This document shows positions 49,780 through 58,884 of a DNA stretch of 64,000 nt, in pieces (the stretch's first letter is position 1; every line of letters starts with the position of its first letter). The notes below the pieces were generated by a model. The model was not told where the DNA came from and searched no databases. It saw nothing but the letters and a program-made list of their open reading frames with translations. The stretch is from assembly GCF_019977275.1 (NCBI RefSeq), contig NZ_AP024650.1, positions 2,790,001 through 2,854,000 on the forward strand. The letters are read 5' to 3'. The DNA comes from Arthrobacter sp. StoSoilB19. GTDB taxonomy: Bacteria; Actinomycetota; Actinomycetes; Actinomycetales; Micrococcaceae. Position numbers and translations under genes: made by a program.

Positions 49780-51495
49780 TCAGATGCCCAGGAGTGCCCG
49801 GTGCTCCTCCCGGCGTTTGGCCTGTTCGGCCGGGTCCGGCACGGGCAGGGAGGCGATCAGCCGGCGCGTGTAGTCATGCTGGGGGTTCCCCATGACCTGG
49901 CTTCCGATCCCCTGCTCCACCAGCTTGCCCTTGTACAGCACGCCCACCCACGAGGACAGGATGTCCACTACAGCCAGGTCATGGCTGATGAACAGGCAGC
50001 CGAAGCCGAACTCCTCCTGGATGTCCCTGAACAGCTCCAGGACCTTTGCCTGCACCGAAACGTCCAGGGCCGACGTCGGCTCATCCGCTATCAGCAGCCG
50101 CGGGTTCAGGCTCAGCGCCCGCGCCAGTGATGCCCGCTGCCGCTGGCCGCCGGAAAGTTCGTGCGGGTAACGGGCCGCGTACGACGCCGGCAGCTGGACT
50201 GATTCGAGCAGCTCACCGACGCGTTTCCGCGCCTGGGCCGGGCTTGGATTTGTGTGGATGACCATAGGTTCGGCGATGCATTCCCCGATGGTCAGCTGCG
50301 GGTTAAAGGAGGCGGCGGGGTCCTGGAACACGAAGCCGATGTCCTTGCGGAGCGGCTTGAAAGTGCGTTCGCGAAGGTTGAGCATCTCATAGCCCAGCAC
50401 CTTCAGGCTGCCGCCGGTGGTCCGGTTGAGCCCGGCGATCGCCCGCCCGATGGTGGTCTTGCCGGACCCCGATTCGCCCACCAGGCCGAAAACCTCACCC
50501 CTGGACAGGGTGAAGCTGACGCCGTCCACGGCCTTGAAGGCAGGGGTGCCGAGCCGCCCCGGATACTCGATGACCAGGTTGTCAGCAGCCACAAGGACTT
50601 CCTCATCCTGGTGGCGCCGTACGGTAAGGCCTGCGGACGCGGAATTCCGGCCCAGGTGCGGGACTGCAGCCAGGAGCTTGCGGGTGTAGTCCTGGCGGGG
50701 TTCAGCGAACAACGTCTTCGCCGGCGCTTCCTCCACAACGTCGCCCTGGTACATCACCACCACGCGGTCCGCCAGGTCAGCCACCACGCCCATGTTGTGC
50801 GTGATCAGCACTATGGACGTGCCGTACTTGTCGCGAAGGTCTCGCAGCAGCTCCAGGATCTCGGCCTGAACGGTGACGTCGAGGGCGGTGGTGGGCTCGT
50901 CGGCGACAATCAGTCCGGGGTTCAGCGCCAGCGCGGCGGCGATCACCACACGCTGCTTCTGCCCTCCGGAGAACTGGTGCGGGTAATAGTTGACGCGGTG
51001 TTCCGGGTCAGGGATGCCCACCTTGCGGAGCGCCTCGATTGCCCGTGCTTTGGCCTCCTTTGCCGAGACGCGGCCTCCGCCATCCACGGCGGCGTGGGCG
51101 CGAATCCCCTCGGCGATCTGCCAGCCCACTGTGAATACGGGGTTCAGGGCCGTGGACGGCTCCTGGAACACCATGGCCACATCCCGGCCGCGGATCTGCC
51201 GCAGCCGGTGCGGACTGAGGCTGATGATGTTGGTGCCGTTGATCAGGACCGCGCCGGAACTCGTGGCGGTTTCCGGGAGCAGGCCCAGGATGGTTTTGGC
51301 CGTGACGGTCTTGCCGGAGCCGGACTCCCCCACGATGGCAAGGACCTCACCCTTCCTGACGTTGAGGCTCACGTCCTTGACTGCGTGGACGTCGCCTGCG
51401 TCCGTGGCGAACGTGACCTGCAGGTGGTCGATGTCGAGCACGTGCTGGCCGGCGTTGGGCTGGTGTACCGGCGACGGGTCGATGTTGCCTGTCAT
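49780..51495 (-). CDS. Peptide ABC transporter, fused DppD-DppF ATPase
   Basis: This 571-residue protein contains two complete ABC domains. Each has Walker A G-E-S-G-S-G-K-T (near residues 57 and 353), a signature (F-S-G-G-Q-K-Q-R and L-S-G-G-Q-R-Q-R) and the oligopeptide-type region after the H-loop. In most bacteria these are separate DppD and DppF proteins; the fused form is common in actinobacteria. It powers import of peptides through the two permeases encoded upstream. Its start overlaps the DppC-like gene by 4 bp. Confidence 0.92.
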   Translation of the reverse strand: MTGNIDPSPVHQPNAGQHVLDIDHLQVTFATDAGDVHAVKDVSLNVRKGEVLAIVGESGSGKTVTAKTILGLLPETATSSGAVLINGTNIISLSPHRLRQIRGRDVAMVFQEPSTALNPVFTVGWQIAEGIRAHAAVDGGGRVSAKEAKARAIEALRKVGIPDPEHRVNYYPHQFSGGQKQRVVIAAALALNPGLIVADEPTTALDVTVQAEILELLRDLRDKYGTSIVLITHNMGVVADLADRVVVMYQGDVVEEAPAKTLFAEPRQDYTRKLLAAVPHLGRNSASAGLTVRRHQDEEVLVAADNLVIEYPGRLGTPAFKAVDGVSFTLSRGEVFGLVGESGSGKTTIGRAIAGLNRTTGGSLKVLGYEMLNLRERTFKPLRKDIGFVFQDPAASFNPQLTIGECIAEPMVIHTNPSPAQARKRVGELLESVQLPASYAARYPHELSGGQRQRASLARALSLNPRLLIADEPTSALDVSVQAKVLELFRDIQEEFGFGCLFISHDLAVVDILSSWVGVLYKGKLVEQGIGSQVMGNPQHDYTRRLIASLPVPDPAEQAKRREEHRALLGI

Positions 51496-52493
51496 GAATT
51501 CCTCACTTCTGCAGCGATGGCCTCATTGGCCACCGGGGCCGGCGCCGTGCCGCCGGCACGCTTGCGTCCGCGCAGGCGCGGGTCGTTCAGGTCATTAATG
51601 CTCTCCCCGACCAAGGTGAGTCCGACGACCGTCAGGACTATGGCCAAGCCAGGGAAGACACCGGTCCACCAGATGCCCGAGGAGGCATCGGAAAGTGCCT
51701 TGTTCAGGTCAAATCCCCATTCCGCAGCGGAGCTCGGCTCAATGCCAAAGCCCAGGAAGCCCAGCCCTGCCAAAGTCAGGATGGCTTCCGAGGCGTTGAG
51801 GGTGAAGATCAACGGCAGGGTCCTGGTGGCGTTGGCGAAAATGTGCCGGCCGATGATCCTGGCGCTGGAGGCGCCTACCACCTGCGCGGATTCCACGAAC
51901 GGTTCGGCTTTCAGCCGTATGGTTTCGGCACGTATCACCCGGAAGTACTGCGGGACAAACACTGCGGTGATTGCCAGCCCGCAGGCGAGGATTCCACCCC
52001 AGAATCCGGACTGCCCCTTATTGATGGCGATGGACATAACGATCGCTACGAGGAGGGTCGGAAAGGCATAGATGGCATCAGCAACCACCACAAGAACCCG
52101 GTCCAGCCAGCCACCAATGTAGCCACTGACGAGCCCCAGAAATACCCCGAGGAAGATTGACATCACGACAGCGGCCACAAGCACCGCTGCGGCTGTCTGT
52201 GATCCCCAGATCACGCGTGACAGGACGTCGTAGCCTCCAACAGTCGTCCCCCATGGGTGCTTGCCACCGGGTTCCGCCTGGGCCGGAAACGAGCCTGCTT
52301 CATCGGAAATCTGGGAGAAACCATAGGGCGCCAGCAGCGGCGCGAAAACAGCAGCCACCACAAAAACAACACAAAGCACGACGCCGATCAGCAGCATCGT
52401 GCGCTGCAGGCCAACGCTTTGGCGGATGTGGGACGCCACCGGCAGGCGGTCGAGCAGCGGCTTTTTGGGGTGGGGCAGGGCTTCGTTATTCAT
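51492..52493 (-). CDS. Peptide ABC transporter permease, DppC type
   Basis: This 333-residue inner-membrane permease has an N-terminal OppC-type helix, then a periplasmic loop (Q-A-E-P-G-G-K-H-P-W-G-T-T-V-G-G-Y-D). Five more helices follow, with the binding-protein-dependent transport motif E-A-I-L-T-L-A-G-L-G-F-L-G-F-G near residue 240. It pairs with the DppB-type permease encoded just upstream (stop and start overlap by one base, TGATG). The 3' end overlaps the fused ATPase gene. Confidence 0.92.
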   Translation of the reverse strand: MNNEALPHPKKPLLDRLPVASHIRQSVGLQRTMLLIGVVLCVVFVVAAVFAPLLAPYGFSQISDEAGSFPAQAEPGGKHPWGTTVGGYDVLSRVIWGSQTAAAVLVAAVVMSIFLGVFLGLVSGYIGGWLDRVLVVVADAIYAFPTLLVAIVMSIAINKGQSGFWGGILACGLAITAVFVPQYFRVIRAETIRLKAEPFVESAQVVGASSARIIGRHIFANATRTLPLIFTLNASEAILTLAGLGFLGFGIEPSSAAEWGFDLNKALSDASSGIWWTGVFPGLAIVLTVVGLTLVGESINDLNDPRLRGRKRAGGTAPAPVANEAIAAEVRNS

Positions 52494-53575
52494 CAGTACC
52501 TCACCCGCGGATCAATCAGGGCGGCCGCAATATCCACCACGAAATTGGTGACCGCAACGATGACGGCCAGAAGCATGACTATCCCCTGGACCGCAACAAA
52601 GTCACGCGCCGTCAGGTACTGCGCCAGCTGATACCCAAGGCCCTTCCACTCAAAAGTGGTTTCCGTCAGCACTGCGCCGCCGAGCATCAAGGCGATCTGC
52701 AGGCCCATAACGGTGATGATGGGGATCAGGGCCGGCTTGTAGGCATGCTTTGTCACAAGCCGGAATTCGCTGACTCCACGGGAGCGGCCGGCCTCAACAT
52801 AATCCTTGCCCAGGGTGCCAATGACGTTGGTGCGGACCAGGCGCAGGAAAACACCGGCTGTAAGCAGGCCGAGGGCGACGGCAGGCAGAACCGCGTGGTG
52901 GACGATGTCGCCAAAAGCTGCCAGGTCACCGCTGCGCAGGGCGTCCAGCCAGTAGATCCGGCTGGGCGCTGCCAGCCTGCCCATCGCCAGTTCCGTTGTG
53001 GTGGATGCACGGCCCGCGACGGGGAACCAGCCCAAGCCTACGGAAAAGACCAGCTTCAGCAGCAGACCTGCGAAGAAGACAGGAGTGGCGTAGCAAAGAA
53101 TGGCAAACAACCGCAGGAGGGCGTCCGGAACCTTATCGCGTTTGTGGGCGGCAAACATCCCCAGCGGAATCCCCACCAGCAGCGCCACGATCAAGGCATT
53201 GATGCTCAGTTCCAGCGTGGCGGCCCCGAAAGTGGTCAGCATCTCGATGACGGGCCGCCCGTCTGAGATGGTCCTTCCGAAGTTGCCTGTGGCGATGTTG
53301 CCAAGGTACTCGACGTACTGAATGAACAGGCTCCGGTCATAACCAGCCTGGTGGATCAACGCATCAATCTGCTCCTGCGGCAGGCGTCCGCCTTGGGATG
53401 CGGTGATGGGATCGCCAGTGATCCGCATCAGGAAGAAGACCAGGGTGACGAGGATGAAGATCGTCGGAAAGATAAGCAGGAAGCGGATCAGGATGTATCT
53501 CCCGAGGCCACCTCCGGCGGATTTGGATTTGGGCGGCGCTACCGTTGGCGGCGGCGCATCGATCATTGTGGCCAT
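52493..53575 (-). CDS. Peptide ABC transporter permease, DppB type
   Basis: This protein of about 360 residues has a polar, proline-rich N-terminus and a first helix near 33-55. M-R-I-T-G-D-P-I-T follows, then five further helices with the EAA-like loop K-D-Y-V-E-A-G-R-S-R-G-V-S. It forms the membrane channel with the DppC-type protein. The ATG at 53575 has AGGGA about 5 nt upstream; longer frames run into the structured spacer behind the binding-protein gene. Confidence 0.92.
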   Translation of the reverse strand: MATMIDAPPPTVAPPKSKSAGGGLGRYILIRFLLIFPTIFILVTLVFFLMRITGDPITASQGGRLPQEQIDALIHQAGYDRSLFIQYVEYLGNIATGNFGRTISDGRPVIEMLTTFGAATLELSINALIVALLVGIPLGMFAAHKRDKVPDALLRLFAILCYATPVFFAGLLLKLVFSVGLGWFPVAGRASTTTELAMGRLAAPSRIYWLDALRSGDLAAFGDIVHHAVLPAVALGLLTAGVFLRLVRTNVIGTLGKDYVEAGRSRGVSEFRLVTKHAYKPALIPIITVMGLQIALMLGGAVLTETTFEWKGLGYQLAQYLTARDFVAVQGIVMLLAVIVAVTNFVVDIAAALIDPRVRY

Positions 53576-53606
53576 GCTGTCCCTGCTTGGTAAGAAAACG
53601 AAAGAT

Positions 53607-53654
53607 GTGGGGCCAACAGTTAGGAGGCGGAGCCGCGCAGGCCCCACCTCCTAA
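53607..53654 (-). promoter_or_regulatory. Interlocked inverted repeats in the oppA-oppB spacer
   Basis: Read on the minus strand, two stems alternate in the order A-B-A'-B'. TTAGGAGG pairs with CCTCCTAA, and TGGGGCC pairs with GGCCCCA. They can form a pseudoknot or two mutually exclusive hairpins. The spacer follows the binding-protein stop, where 3' structures often stabilise the abundant binding-protein mRNA. Confidence 0.5.
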
Positions 53655-53670
53655 GCTGGCGGATTGGTGA

Positions 53671-55305
53671 TTACTTGGAAACGGTCCCGAGCCTGAACTT
53701 GAAGGATGCGTCCAATGTGGAATCCACGCCCTTCACGTTTTTCCCTGAAACGGCCACCTGGGCTCCCTGCAGCAGCGGCAGGGTGGAAATGTCCTTGGCC
53801 AGTTGGTTTTGAATGTCCTGGATAGTCTTAACACGCTCCGATTTGTCGGCAGTGACCAACTGCTTGGCAATCAGCGCTTCGACGTCGGTGTTGGAGTAGT
53901 GGTTGTTGAAGAAGCCGCCCTTAGGGAAGAAGGGGGTCAGGTAGTTGTCCGCATCACTGAAGTCCGGGAACCAGCCAAGCTGGAAGACGGGGTAGCTGTC
54001 CTTCTTCGATGCCGAGTTGTAGGTGACCCACTCGGTGGACTGCAGATCTACGGTAAAGAGGCCGCTCTTCTCCAATTGGTCCTTGACCATGGCATATTCG
54101 TCACCCGAGGACTTGCCATAGTGGTCCGGGTTGTACTGCAGTTTGAGATTGACCGGACCGCTGATGCCGGCGTCGCTGAGGACCTTCTTCGCCTTGTCCA
54201 GGCTCGGCTTGCCGCTTCCGTCGCCGTACGCCTGCTTGAAGGATTCGTTGGCGCCGAGGAAACCGGACGGAACATTGGACCACATGGGCAGATAGGTGCC
54301 CTTGTAGACCTGGTCGGAAATGGCCTGGCGGTCAACGAGGTTGGCCATGGCCTGCCGCACGGCCAGCGCCTTCTTAGGATCTGCTTCGGGAGTCTTGGCG
54401 CCGAAGGGCATGGTGTCGAAGTTGAAGACGATGTACCGCATCTCGCCGCCGGGGCCGACGTTGACCTTGACGTTGGAGTCCTTTTTGAGGTCGTCAATGT
54501 CCGTGGCGCTGAGGCTGCGGTTGGCAACGTCGATCTGCCCACCCTTGACTTCCAGCTTCATGTTGGTCTGGTCGGTGTAGTACTTAATGGTGGCGCCGGA
54601 ATTGGCCGGTTTGCCGAGGACACCGTTGTAATCGGGCCAAGCCGTGAGGCTCACCAGCGTGTTCTTGTTGTAGGAGTCGATAACGTACTGGCCGTGGAAG
54701 GCCTTGGCCTTGACGATCTCCTCGTCACTGAGGAGTTTGTCCGCCGGGAAGACTTCATCGTCGACAATGGGGGCCGCGGGACTTTGCAGGATCTGGGTGA
54801 AGGTCTGATCGTTGGCCTGCTTGAGGGTGAACACCACTGTGGTGGCATCCGGGGTGGCAATGGACTGGATGTTGGTCAGCAGGGATGCAGGCCCGTTGGG
54901 ATCAGCGATCTTGACCTGGCGGTCGAACGAAAACTTCACGTCTTTGGAGTCCAGTACGTGCCCATTGGCCCATTTAAGGCCGCTCTTCATCTTGACCGTG
55001 AATTCCGTGGGTTTAGTAAAGGAACCCGATTCGGCCAGGTCCGGTGTAGGTTCGGCGCCGCCGGGCTTGGAGTTCATCAGGAAGGAGTAGATCTGGTTCA
55101 TCACCATGAACGAACCGTTGTCGTACGACCCCGCCGGGTCCAGGGCAGTGACTTTGTCGGTGGTGCCGTAAGCAATGATGCTGCCTGCACTTCCCGATGC
55201 TGTGCTGCTTCCGCCTCCGGACGGGCCTGTGCAGGCCGTCATTGCCAGCGCGGAAATGCCTGCCAGCGCGATCGCGCCATGCAGGGCTTTGTTGCTCTTC
55301 GTCAT
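53671..55305 (-). CDS. Peptide ABC transporter substrate-binding lipoprotein
   Basis: This protein of about 544 residues has a signal peptide ending in A-M-T-A-C (acylated Cys25), then a G/S-rich linker and an SBP family 5 domain. The domain contains L-D-P-A-G-S-Y-D-N-G-S, A-E-S-G-S-F-T-K-P-T and V-R-Q-A-M-A-N-L-V-D-R. It captures peptides outside the cell and delivers them to the permeases. The ATG at 55305 is chosen because it opens the signal peptide; the frame upstream is untypical. It is the first gene of the importer operon, with a long leader containing inverted repeats. Confidence 0.93.
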   Translation of the reverse strand: MTKSNKALHGAIALAGISALAMTACTGPSGGGSSTASGSAGSIIAYGTTDKVTALDPAGSYDNGSFMVMNQIYSFLMNSKPGGAEPTPDLAESGSFTKPTEFTVKMKSGLKWANGHVLDSKDVKFSFDRQVKIADPNGPASLLTNIQSIATPDATTVVFTLKQANDQTFTQILQSPAAPIVDDEVFPADKLLSDEEIVKAKAFHGQYVIDSYNKNTLVSLTAWPDYNGVLGKPANSGATIKYYTDQTNMKLEVKGGQIDVANRSLSATDIDDLKKDSNVKVNVGPGGEMRYIVFNFDTMPFGAKTPEADPKKALAVRQAMANLVDRQAISDQVYKGTYLPMWSNVPSGFLGANESFKQAYGDGSGKPSLDKAKKVLSDAGISGPVNLKLQYNPDHYGKSSGDEYAMVKDQLEKSGLFTVDLQSTEWVTYNSASKKDSYPVFQLGWFPDFSDADNYLTPFFPKGGFFNNHYSNTDVEALIAKQLVTADKSERVKTIQDIQNQLAKDISTLPLLQGAQVAVSGKNVKGVDSTLDASFKFRLGTVSK

Positions 55306-55376
55306 CTGTGAGCTTTCTGTCCGATGAGAACGTGCGCTCCGGGCACATGGGCGTGGGTGCCCCTGCCCCGGAGCAC

Positions 55377-55413
55377 AGGGCTGATCCCTAGATTCAATCA
55401 GAGAGTCAGCCCT
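55377..55413 (-). repeat. Inverted repeat in the leader of the binding-protein gene
   Basis: AGGGCTGA (55377-55384) and TCAGCCCT (55406-55413) are perfect inverted 8-mers separated by 21 nt, about 72 bp before the lipoprotein start. It could be an mRNA leader hairpin or an operator. Confidence 0.35.
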
Positions 55414-55425
55414 CGGGACGGCCAA

Positions 55426-55445
55426 TTTGTGAGTTGAAACACAAA
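55426..55445. promoter_or_regulatory. Possible operator upstream of the peptide importer
   Basis: TTTGTG-N8-CACAAA is a perfect 6-bp inverted repeat in an AT-rich island about 120 bp before the binding-protein start. The dyad form suggests a dimeric regulator, but no candidate is encoded nearby. Confidence 0.4.
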
Positions 55446-55523
55446 ATTTATCTCATTGGTACCCCTGCCCACTGGTCGGACTGCGGATGCAGGCGCCTGA
55501 GGGACAGGAATCGGCCGGAAACG

Positions 55524-55563
55524 CCAAAGCACCGCCCCGGCGACAACCGGGACGGTGCTTTGG
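55524..55563. terminator. Terminator downstream of mnmA
   Basis: A 17-bp stem with one mismatch (arms 55524-55540 and 55547-55563, 6-nt loop) lies 10 bp past the mnmA stop. It separates mnmA from the promoter of the peptide importer. Confidence 0.75.
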
Positions 55564-55573
55564 GATGGTGTGG

Positions 55574-56704
55574 CTAGAGCGCGGCGCGCTGCAGCGACCG
55601 GGCGGTGTCGATGGTGGCCTGGCCCAGTACCCGGCTGCCCTGGTAGAGCACCACTGTCTGGCCGGGGGCCACCCCCCTCAGGGGCGTCACCAGCCGGACC
55701 ACCAGCTGGCCTCCGGCTCCGTCCGTGGCAGGCTCCATCCTGGCAGTGGCCGGCACCGGGTCCCCGTGCGCCCGGACCTGGGCGTAGCAGTCGAACTCAG
55801 CTCCCGTTTCCACCTCGGCGATCGGAAGTCCCGCCCAGGACACCTTGATGCCGCGGATCTCGTCGATCGCCAGCAGCGCCTCGGGACCCACCACCACCTT
55901 GTTTTCCTTGGGCCGGATTTCCAGGACGAAGCGGGGCTTGCCGTCGGCAGCGGGAGTTCCGAGTTTTAGTCCGCGCCGCTGGCCGACCGTGAACGCGTTG
56001 GCTCCCGGGTGCTCCCCCACCTTCGCGCCGGTCTCGTCGACAATGTCGCCGGTGGTCATGTCGATTTTTTCCGCAAGCCAACCCGCCGTGTCGCCGTCGG
56101 GAATGAAGCAAATGTCATGGCTGTCCGGCTTGTTGGCGACAGACAGGCCCCGCCGCTCCGCTTCGGCACGCACCTCGACCTTGGACGGGGTGTCGGCCAG
56201 CGGGAACATGGAGTGCTTGAGCTGTTCGTGGGTGAGGACGCCAAGGACGTAGCTCTGGTCCTTGGCCCAGTCCGCGGCGCGGTGCAGTTCCCGGTTACCG
56301 TGGGCGTCTTCGATCACCTTGGCGTAGTGGCCGGTGCACACGGCATCAAAGCCCAGGGCGATGGCCTTTTCCAGCAGGGCCGCGAACTTGATGCGTTCGT
56401 TGCAGCGCATGCAGGGGTTGGGCGTCCTGCCGGCCGCGTATTCATCGATGAAGTCCTGGACGACGTCTTCCTTGAAGCGCTCCGAGAAATCCCACACGTA
56501 ATAGGGAATGCCCAAAACGTCGCAGGCGCGCCAGGCATCCCGGGAGTCCTCAATGGTGCAGCAGCCGCGGCTGCCCGTGCGCAGGGTGCCGGGCATGCGC
56601 GAGAGGGCCAGGTGGACGCCGACGACGTCGTGCCCGGCCTCCACCGCGCGGGCGGCGGCAACAGCGGAGTCCACTCCGCCGCTCATGGCTGCTAGTACTC
56701 GCAT
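55574..56704 (-). CDS. mnmA: tRNA-specific 2-thiouridylase MnmA
   Basis: This 376-residue enzyme thiolates U34 of Lys, Glu and Gln tRNAs. The N-terminal PP-loop is M-S-G-G-V-D-S. The two catalytic cysteines are in N-P-C-M-R-C-N near residue 107 and H-D-I-C-F-I-P near 205. The C-terminal beta-barrel follows. GAAGG lies 5 nt before the ATG. The sulfur source is normally a cysteine desulfurase, and such a gene lies 151 bp upstream on the same strand, matching the usual actinobacterial pair. Confidence 0.96.
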   Translation of the reverse strand: MRVLAAMSGGVDSAVAAARAVEAGHDVVGVHLALSRMPGTLRTGSRGCCTIEDSRDAWRACDVLGIPYYVWDFSERFKEDVVQDFIDEYAAGRTPNPCMRCNERIKFAALLEKAIALGFDAVCTGHYAKVIEDAHGNRELHRAADWAKDQSYVLGVLTHEQLKHSMFPLADTPSKVEVRAEAERRGLSVANKPDSHDICFIPDGDTAGWLAEKIDMTTGDIVDETGAKVGEHPGANAFTVGQRRGLKLGTPAADGKPRFVLEIRPKENKVVVGPEALLAIDEIRGIKVSWAGLPIAEVETGAEFDCYAQVRAHGDPVPATARMEPATDGAGGQLVVRLVTPLRGVAPGQTVVLYQGSRVLGQATIDTARSLQRAAL

Positions 56705-56855
56705 GCTGGCCTTCTGTTGGGGGATATGTTCTTCCGGGCCGGGCTGGGACCCACCGGCAGCGGAAACGATCTTCGCCTATCTATTCTACGGTGGCAGGCA
56801 AATCGGCCGGCACGATCCAGGCCGGTATGGGCACGAAGAACGTCGGGTGGCGCGT

Positions 56856-58085
56856 TCACACGCCGCGCAGCGCCTGCCGCGCCACGGTTCCTGCTGTCTG
56901 GATGGAGGACTCGTGCCCGGCCATGCCGGCCTGGCGGGCCCGCGCATAAGCCTCCGGAAGCGCCCTCAGCAAAGCATCAACGTCGGCCTCGGTGGACGCG
57001 TGCCCCAGGCTGAAACGCTGGGCTCCGCGTGCCGTTTCCTCGTCCAGGCCCATGGCGAGCAGCACGTGGGATGGCCGCGGCACGCCGGCGGTGCACGCCG
57101 AGCCGGTGGATGATTCGACGCCGGCCAGGTCAAGAAGGAACAGCAGCGAGTCACCTTCGCAGCCGGGGAACGTGAAATGGGCATTGCCTGGCAGCCGTCC
57201 TCCGTGGGGTGCCCCGCGGAGGACGGCCTCCGGAACGCTTTCCCGGACGCCCTCGATCAGGCGGTCACGCAGTGCGGCAACCCGCGCCGCTTCCGCCGGC
57301 AGCCCGGCGGTGACGGCCTCCGCGGCGGCAGCGAAGGCAGCGATGGAGGCGGTGTCCAGCGTGCCGGAGCGGACATCACGTTCCTGGCCGCCGCCGTGCT
57401 GTACCGGCGTCAGTTTTACAGCGCGGCCCAGCAGGAGTGCGCCCACGCCCACCGGGCCGCCGATCTTGTGTCCGGAGATGGACATCGCGTCCAGGCCCGA
57501 TTCCTTGAAGTGCACCGGGACGGAGCCGAATGCCTGGACGGCGTCCGAGTGCACGGGGACGCCGGCGGCATGGGCCAGCTCAACCACCCGGTGGATGGGC
57601 TGGATGGTGCCCACCTCGTTGTTCGCCCACATCACGGTCACCAGGGCCACGGCGGCGGGGTCGCGCGCGAGCTCGGCTTCGAGGACGTCGAGGTCCAGGA
57701 CACCCTTGCCGTCCACCGGCAGCCAGGTCACGTCGGCACCCTCGTGGCGTTCGAGCCATTCGACGGTGTCCAGCACCGCATGATGTTCGACGGCGGAGCA
57801 AAGGATGCGGCGCCGGTGTGGGTCCTCTGCCACGCGGGACCAGTACATGCCCTTCACTGCGAGGTTGTCCGATTCGGTGCCTCCGGAGGTGAAAATTACC
57901 TCGGAGGGGTGGGCTCCCGCGGCCGCTGCGATCACCTCGCGCGCATCCTCAACGGCACGGCGCGCCCGGCGTCCCGATCCATGAAGCGACGACGGGTTCC
58001 CGGTCCGGGCCAGTTCACGCGTCAGGGCGGCGAGCGCCGCTGCGGACAGCGGAGTGGTGGCGGCATGGTCGAGATAGGCGGGCAT
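56856..58085 (-). CDS. iscS: Cysteine desulfurase, NifS/IscS family
   Basis: This 409-residue PLP enzyme releases sulfur from cysteine as an enzyme-bound persulfide. It has [10 protein letters not shown] at the start, T-S-G-G-T-E-S-D-N near 70, the PLP lysine in S-I-S-G-H-K-I-G-G near 205 and the persulfide Cys in S-T-G-S-A-C-T-A-G near 329. The residues around the Cys fit the short-loop IscS/NifS class. It probably supplies sulfur to MnmA for tRNA thiolation. The upstream gene on the same strand is a Cys-rich regulator 45 bp away. Confidence 0.94.
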   Translation of the reverse strand: MPAYLDHAATTPLSAAALAALTRELARTGNPSSLHGSGRRARRAVEDAREVIAAAAGAHPSEVIFTSGGTESDNLAVKGMYWSRVAEDPHRRRILCSAVEHHAVLDTVEWLERHEGADVTWLPVDGKGVLDLDVLEAELARDPAAVALVTVMWANNEVGTIQPIHRVVELAHAAGVPVHSDAVQAFGSVPVHFKESGLDAMSISGHKIGGPVGVGALLLGRAVKLTPVQHGGGQERDVRSGTLDTASIAAFAAAAEAVTAGLPAEAARVAALRDRLIEGVRESVPEAVLRGAPHGGRLPGNAHFTFPGCEGDSLLFLLDLAGVESSTGSACTAGVPRPSHVLLAMGLDEETARGAQRFSLGHASTEADVDALLRALPEAYARARQAGMAGHESSIQTAGTVARQALRGV

Positions 58086-58130
58086 CCCCCAATTCTATCG
58101 TGGCCTGCCGCCGCATCCCCGGGGAGCCGG

Positions 58131-58796
58131 TCAGTCCCCGTCGGTAATCCTCGCGCAGCAATGGCCGGCGCCGGCAGCTGGGGCAACGCGCTCTTCCGGA
58201 CTGCCACACCCCACCGCGGCCCCGCGCAGGAAGGCGCCGTTCATATCGCACACCACTGCCGCATGTGCCCGCGACAGGCGGTGGAACGGGCAGTTGGGAA
58301 GCAGGTAACCGCCCTCGCCGTCGTGCTCTGGCTGGTAGCCCGATTCGGTCAGGAACTCTTCCAGGTCCCCCGCCGCTTCCGCCAGTTCCCGGCCCTTCAG
58401 GAAGGCGGCCGCGCGGAGCGACTCAGCCACAGGCGCGCCGTCGGCCTGGGAGGCTTCGATGGCGGTCGCCATGAGTTCCCCGGCGAGGTCATAGTTCCGG
58501 TCCGGCACCGACGCGCCGATTTCACTCCCCACTGTCCGGTACATCTTGGCGGGGCGGCCGGAGCCCGGCCCCGTCCTTCCTGCGGGCTTGTGGAACTCCA
58601 CCGCCAGCAAACCGTCCTGGACCAGCCTGTCCAGGTGGAATGACACTGTGCTGCGGGCCATGCCTGCGGCCTCGGCAACATCGTCGCGCCCCAGCGGCCG
58701 TGGTGATGATGCCACGAGCTCGAAAAGATGCAGCCTCTTGGCGTCCGTCAGCGAGGCAACGGCAGCAATCCTGTCAGCCCAGGGAAGTCGGTACAT
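58131..58796 (-). CDS. HTH regulator with C-terminal cysteine cluster (SufR-like)
   Basis: This 221-residue protein has an N-terminal ArsR-type winged helix (about 1-80, with G-M-A-R-S-T-V-S-F-H-L-D-R-L as recognition helix). The C-terminal domain bears C169, C183, C197 and C213/C214. The spacing C-x13-C-x13-C-x15-C is close to that of the iron-sulfur repressor SufR, so a redox- or cluster-sensing role is plausible. The ATG at 58796 begins M-Y-R-L; a GTG 9 bp upstream is possible. It is divergent from doxX across nested inverted repeats and is followed by the cysteine desulfurase gene. Confidence 0.8.
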   Translation of the reverse strand: MYRLPWADRIAAVASLTDAKRLHLFELVASSPRPLGRDDVAEAAGMARSTVSFHLDRLVQDGLLAVEFHKPAGRTGPGSGRPAKMYRTVGSEIGASVPDRNYDLAGELMATAIEASQADGAPVAESLRAAAFLKGRELAEAAGDLEEFLTESGYQPEHDGEGGYLLPNCPFHRLSRAHAAVVCDMNGAFLRGAAVGCGSPEERVAPAAGAGHCCARITDGD

Positions 58797-58821
58797 AATG
58801 CCCACCAATCCAAAGTCAAGA

Positions 58822-58874
58822 TCTATTGATTATAGAACGTGCGCTTTCTAAAATGGGCATACCTACTTTTAGAA
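58822..58874. promoter_or_regulatory. Nested inverted repeats between regulator and doxX
   Basis: Three overlapping dyads occur: TCTAT-N5-ATAGA (58822-58836), TAGAA-N8-TTCTA (58833-58850) and TTCTAAAA-N13-TTTTAGAA (58846-58874). They fill the divergent spacer and touch the doxX ribosome site (AGAAGGAG). They are the obvious operator for the adjacent HTH regulator, controlling itself and doxX. Confidence 0.65.
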
Positions 58875-58884
58875 GGAGAACACC

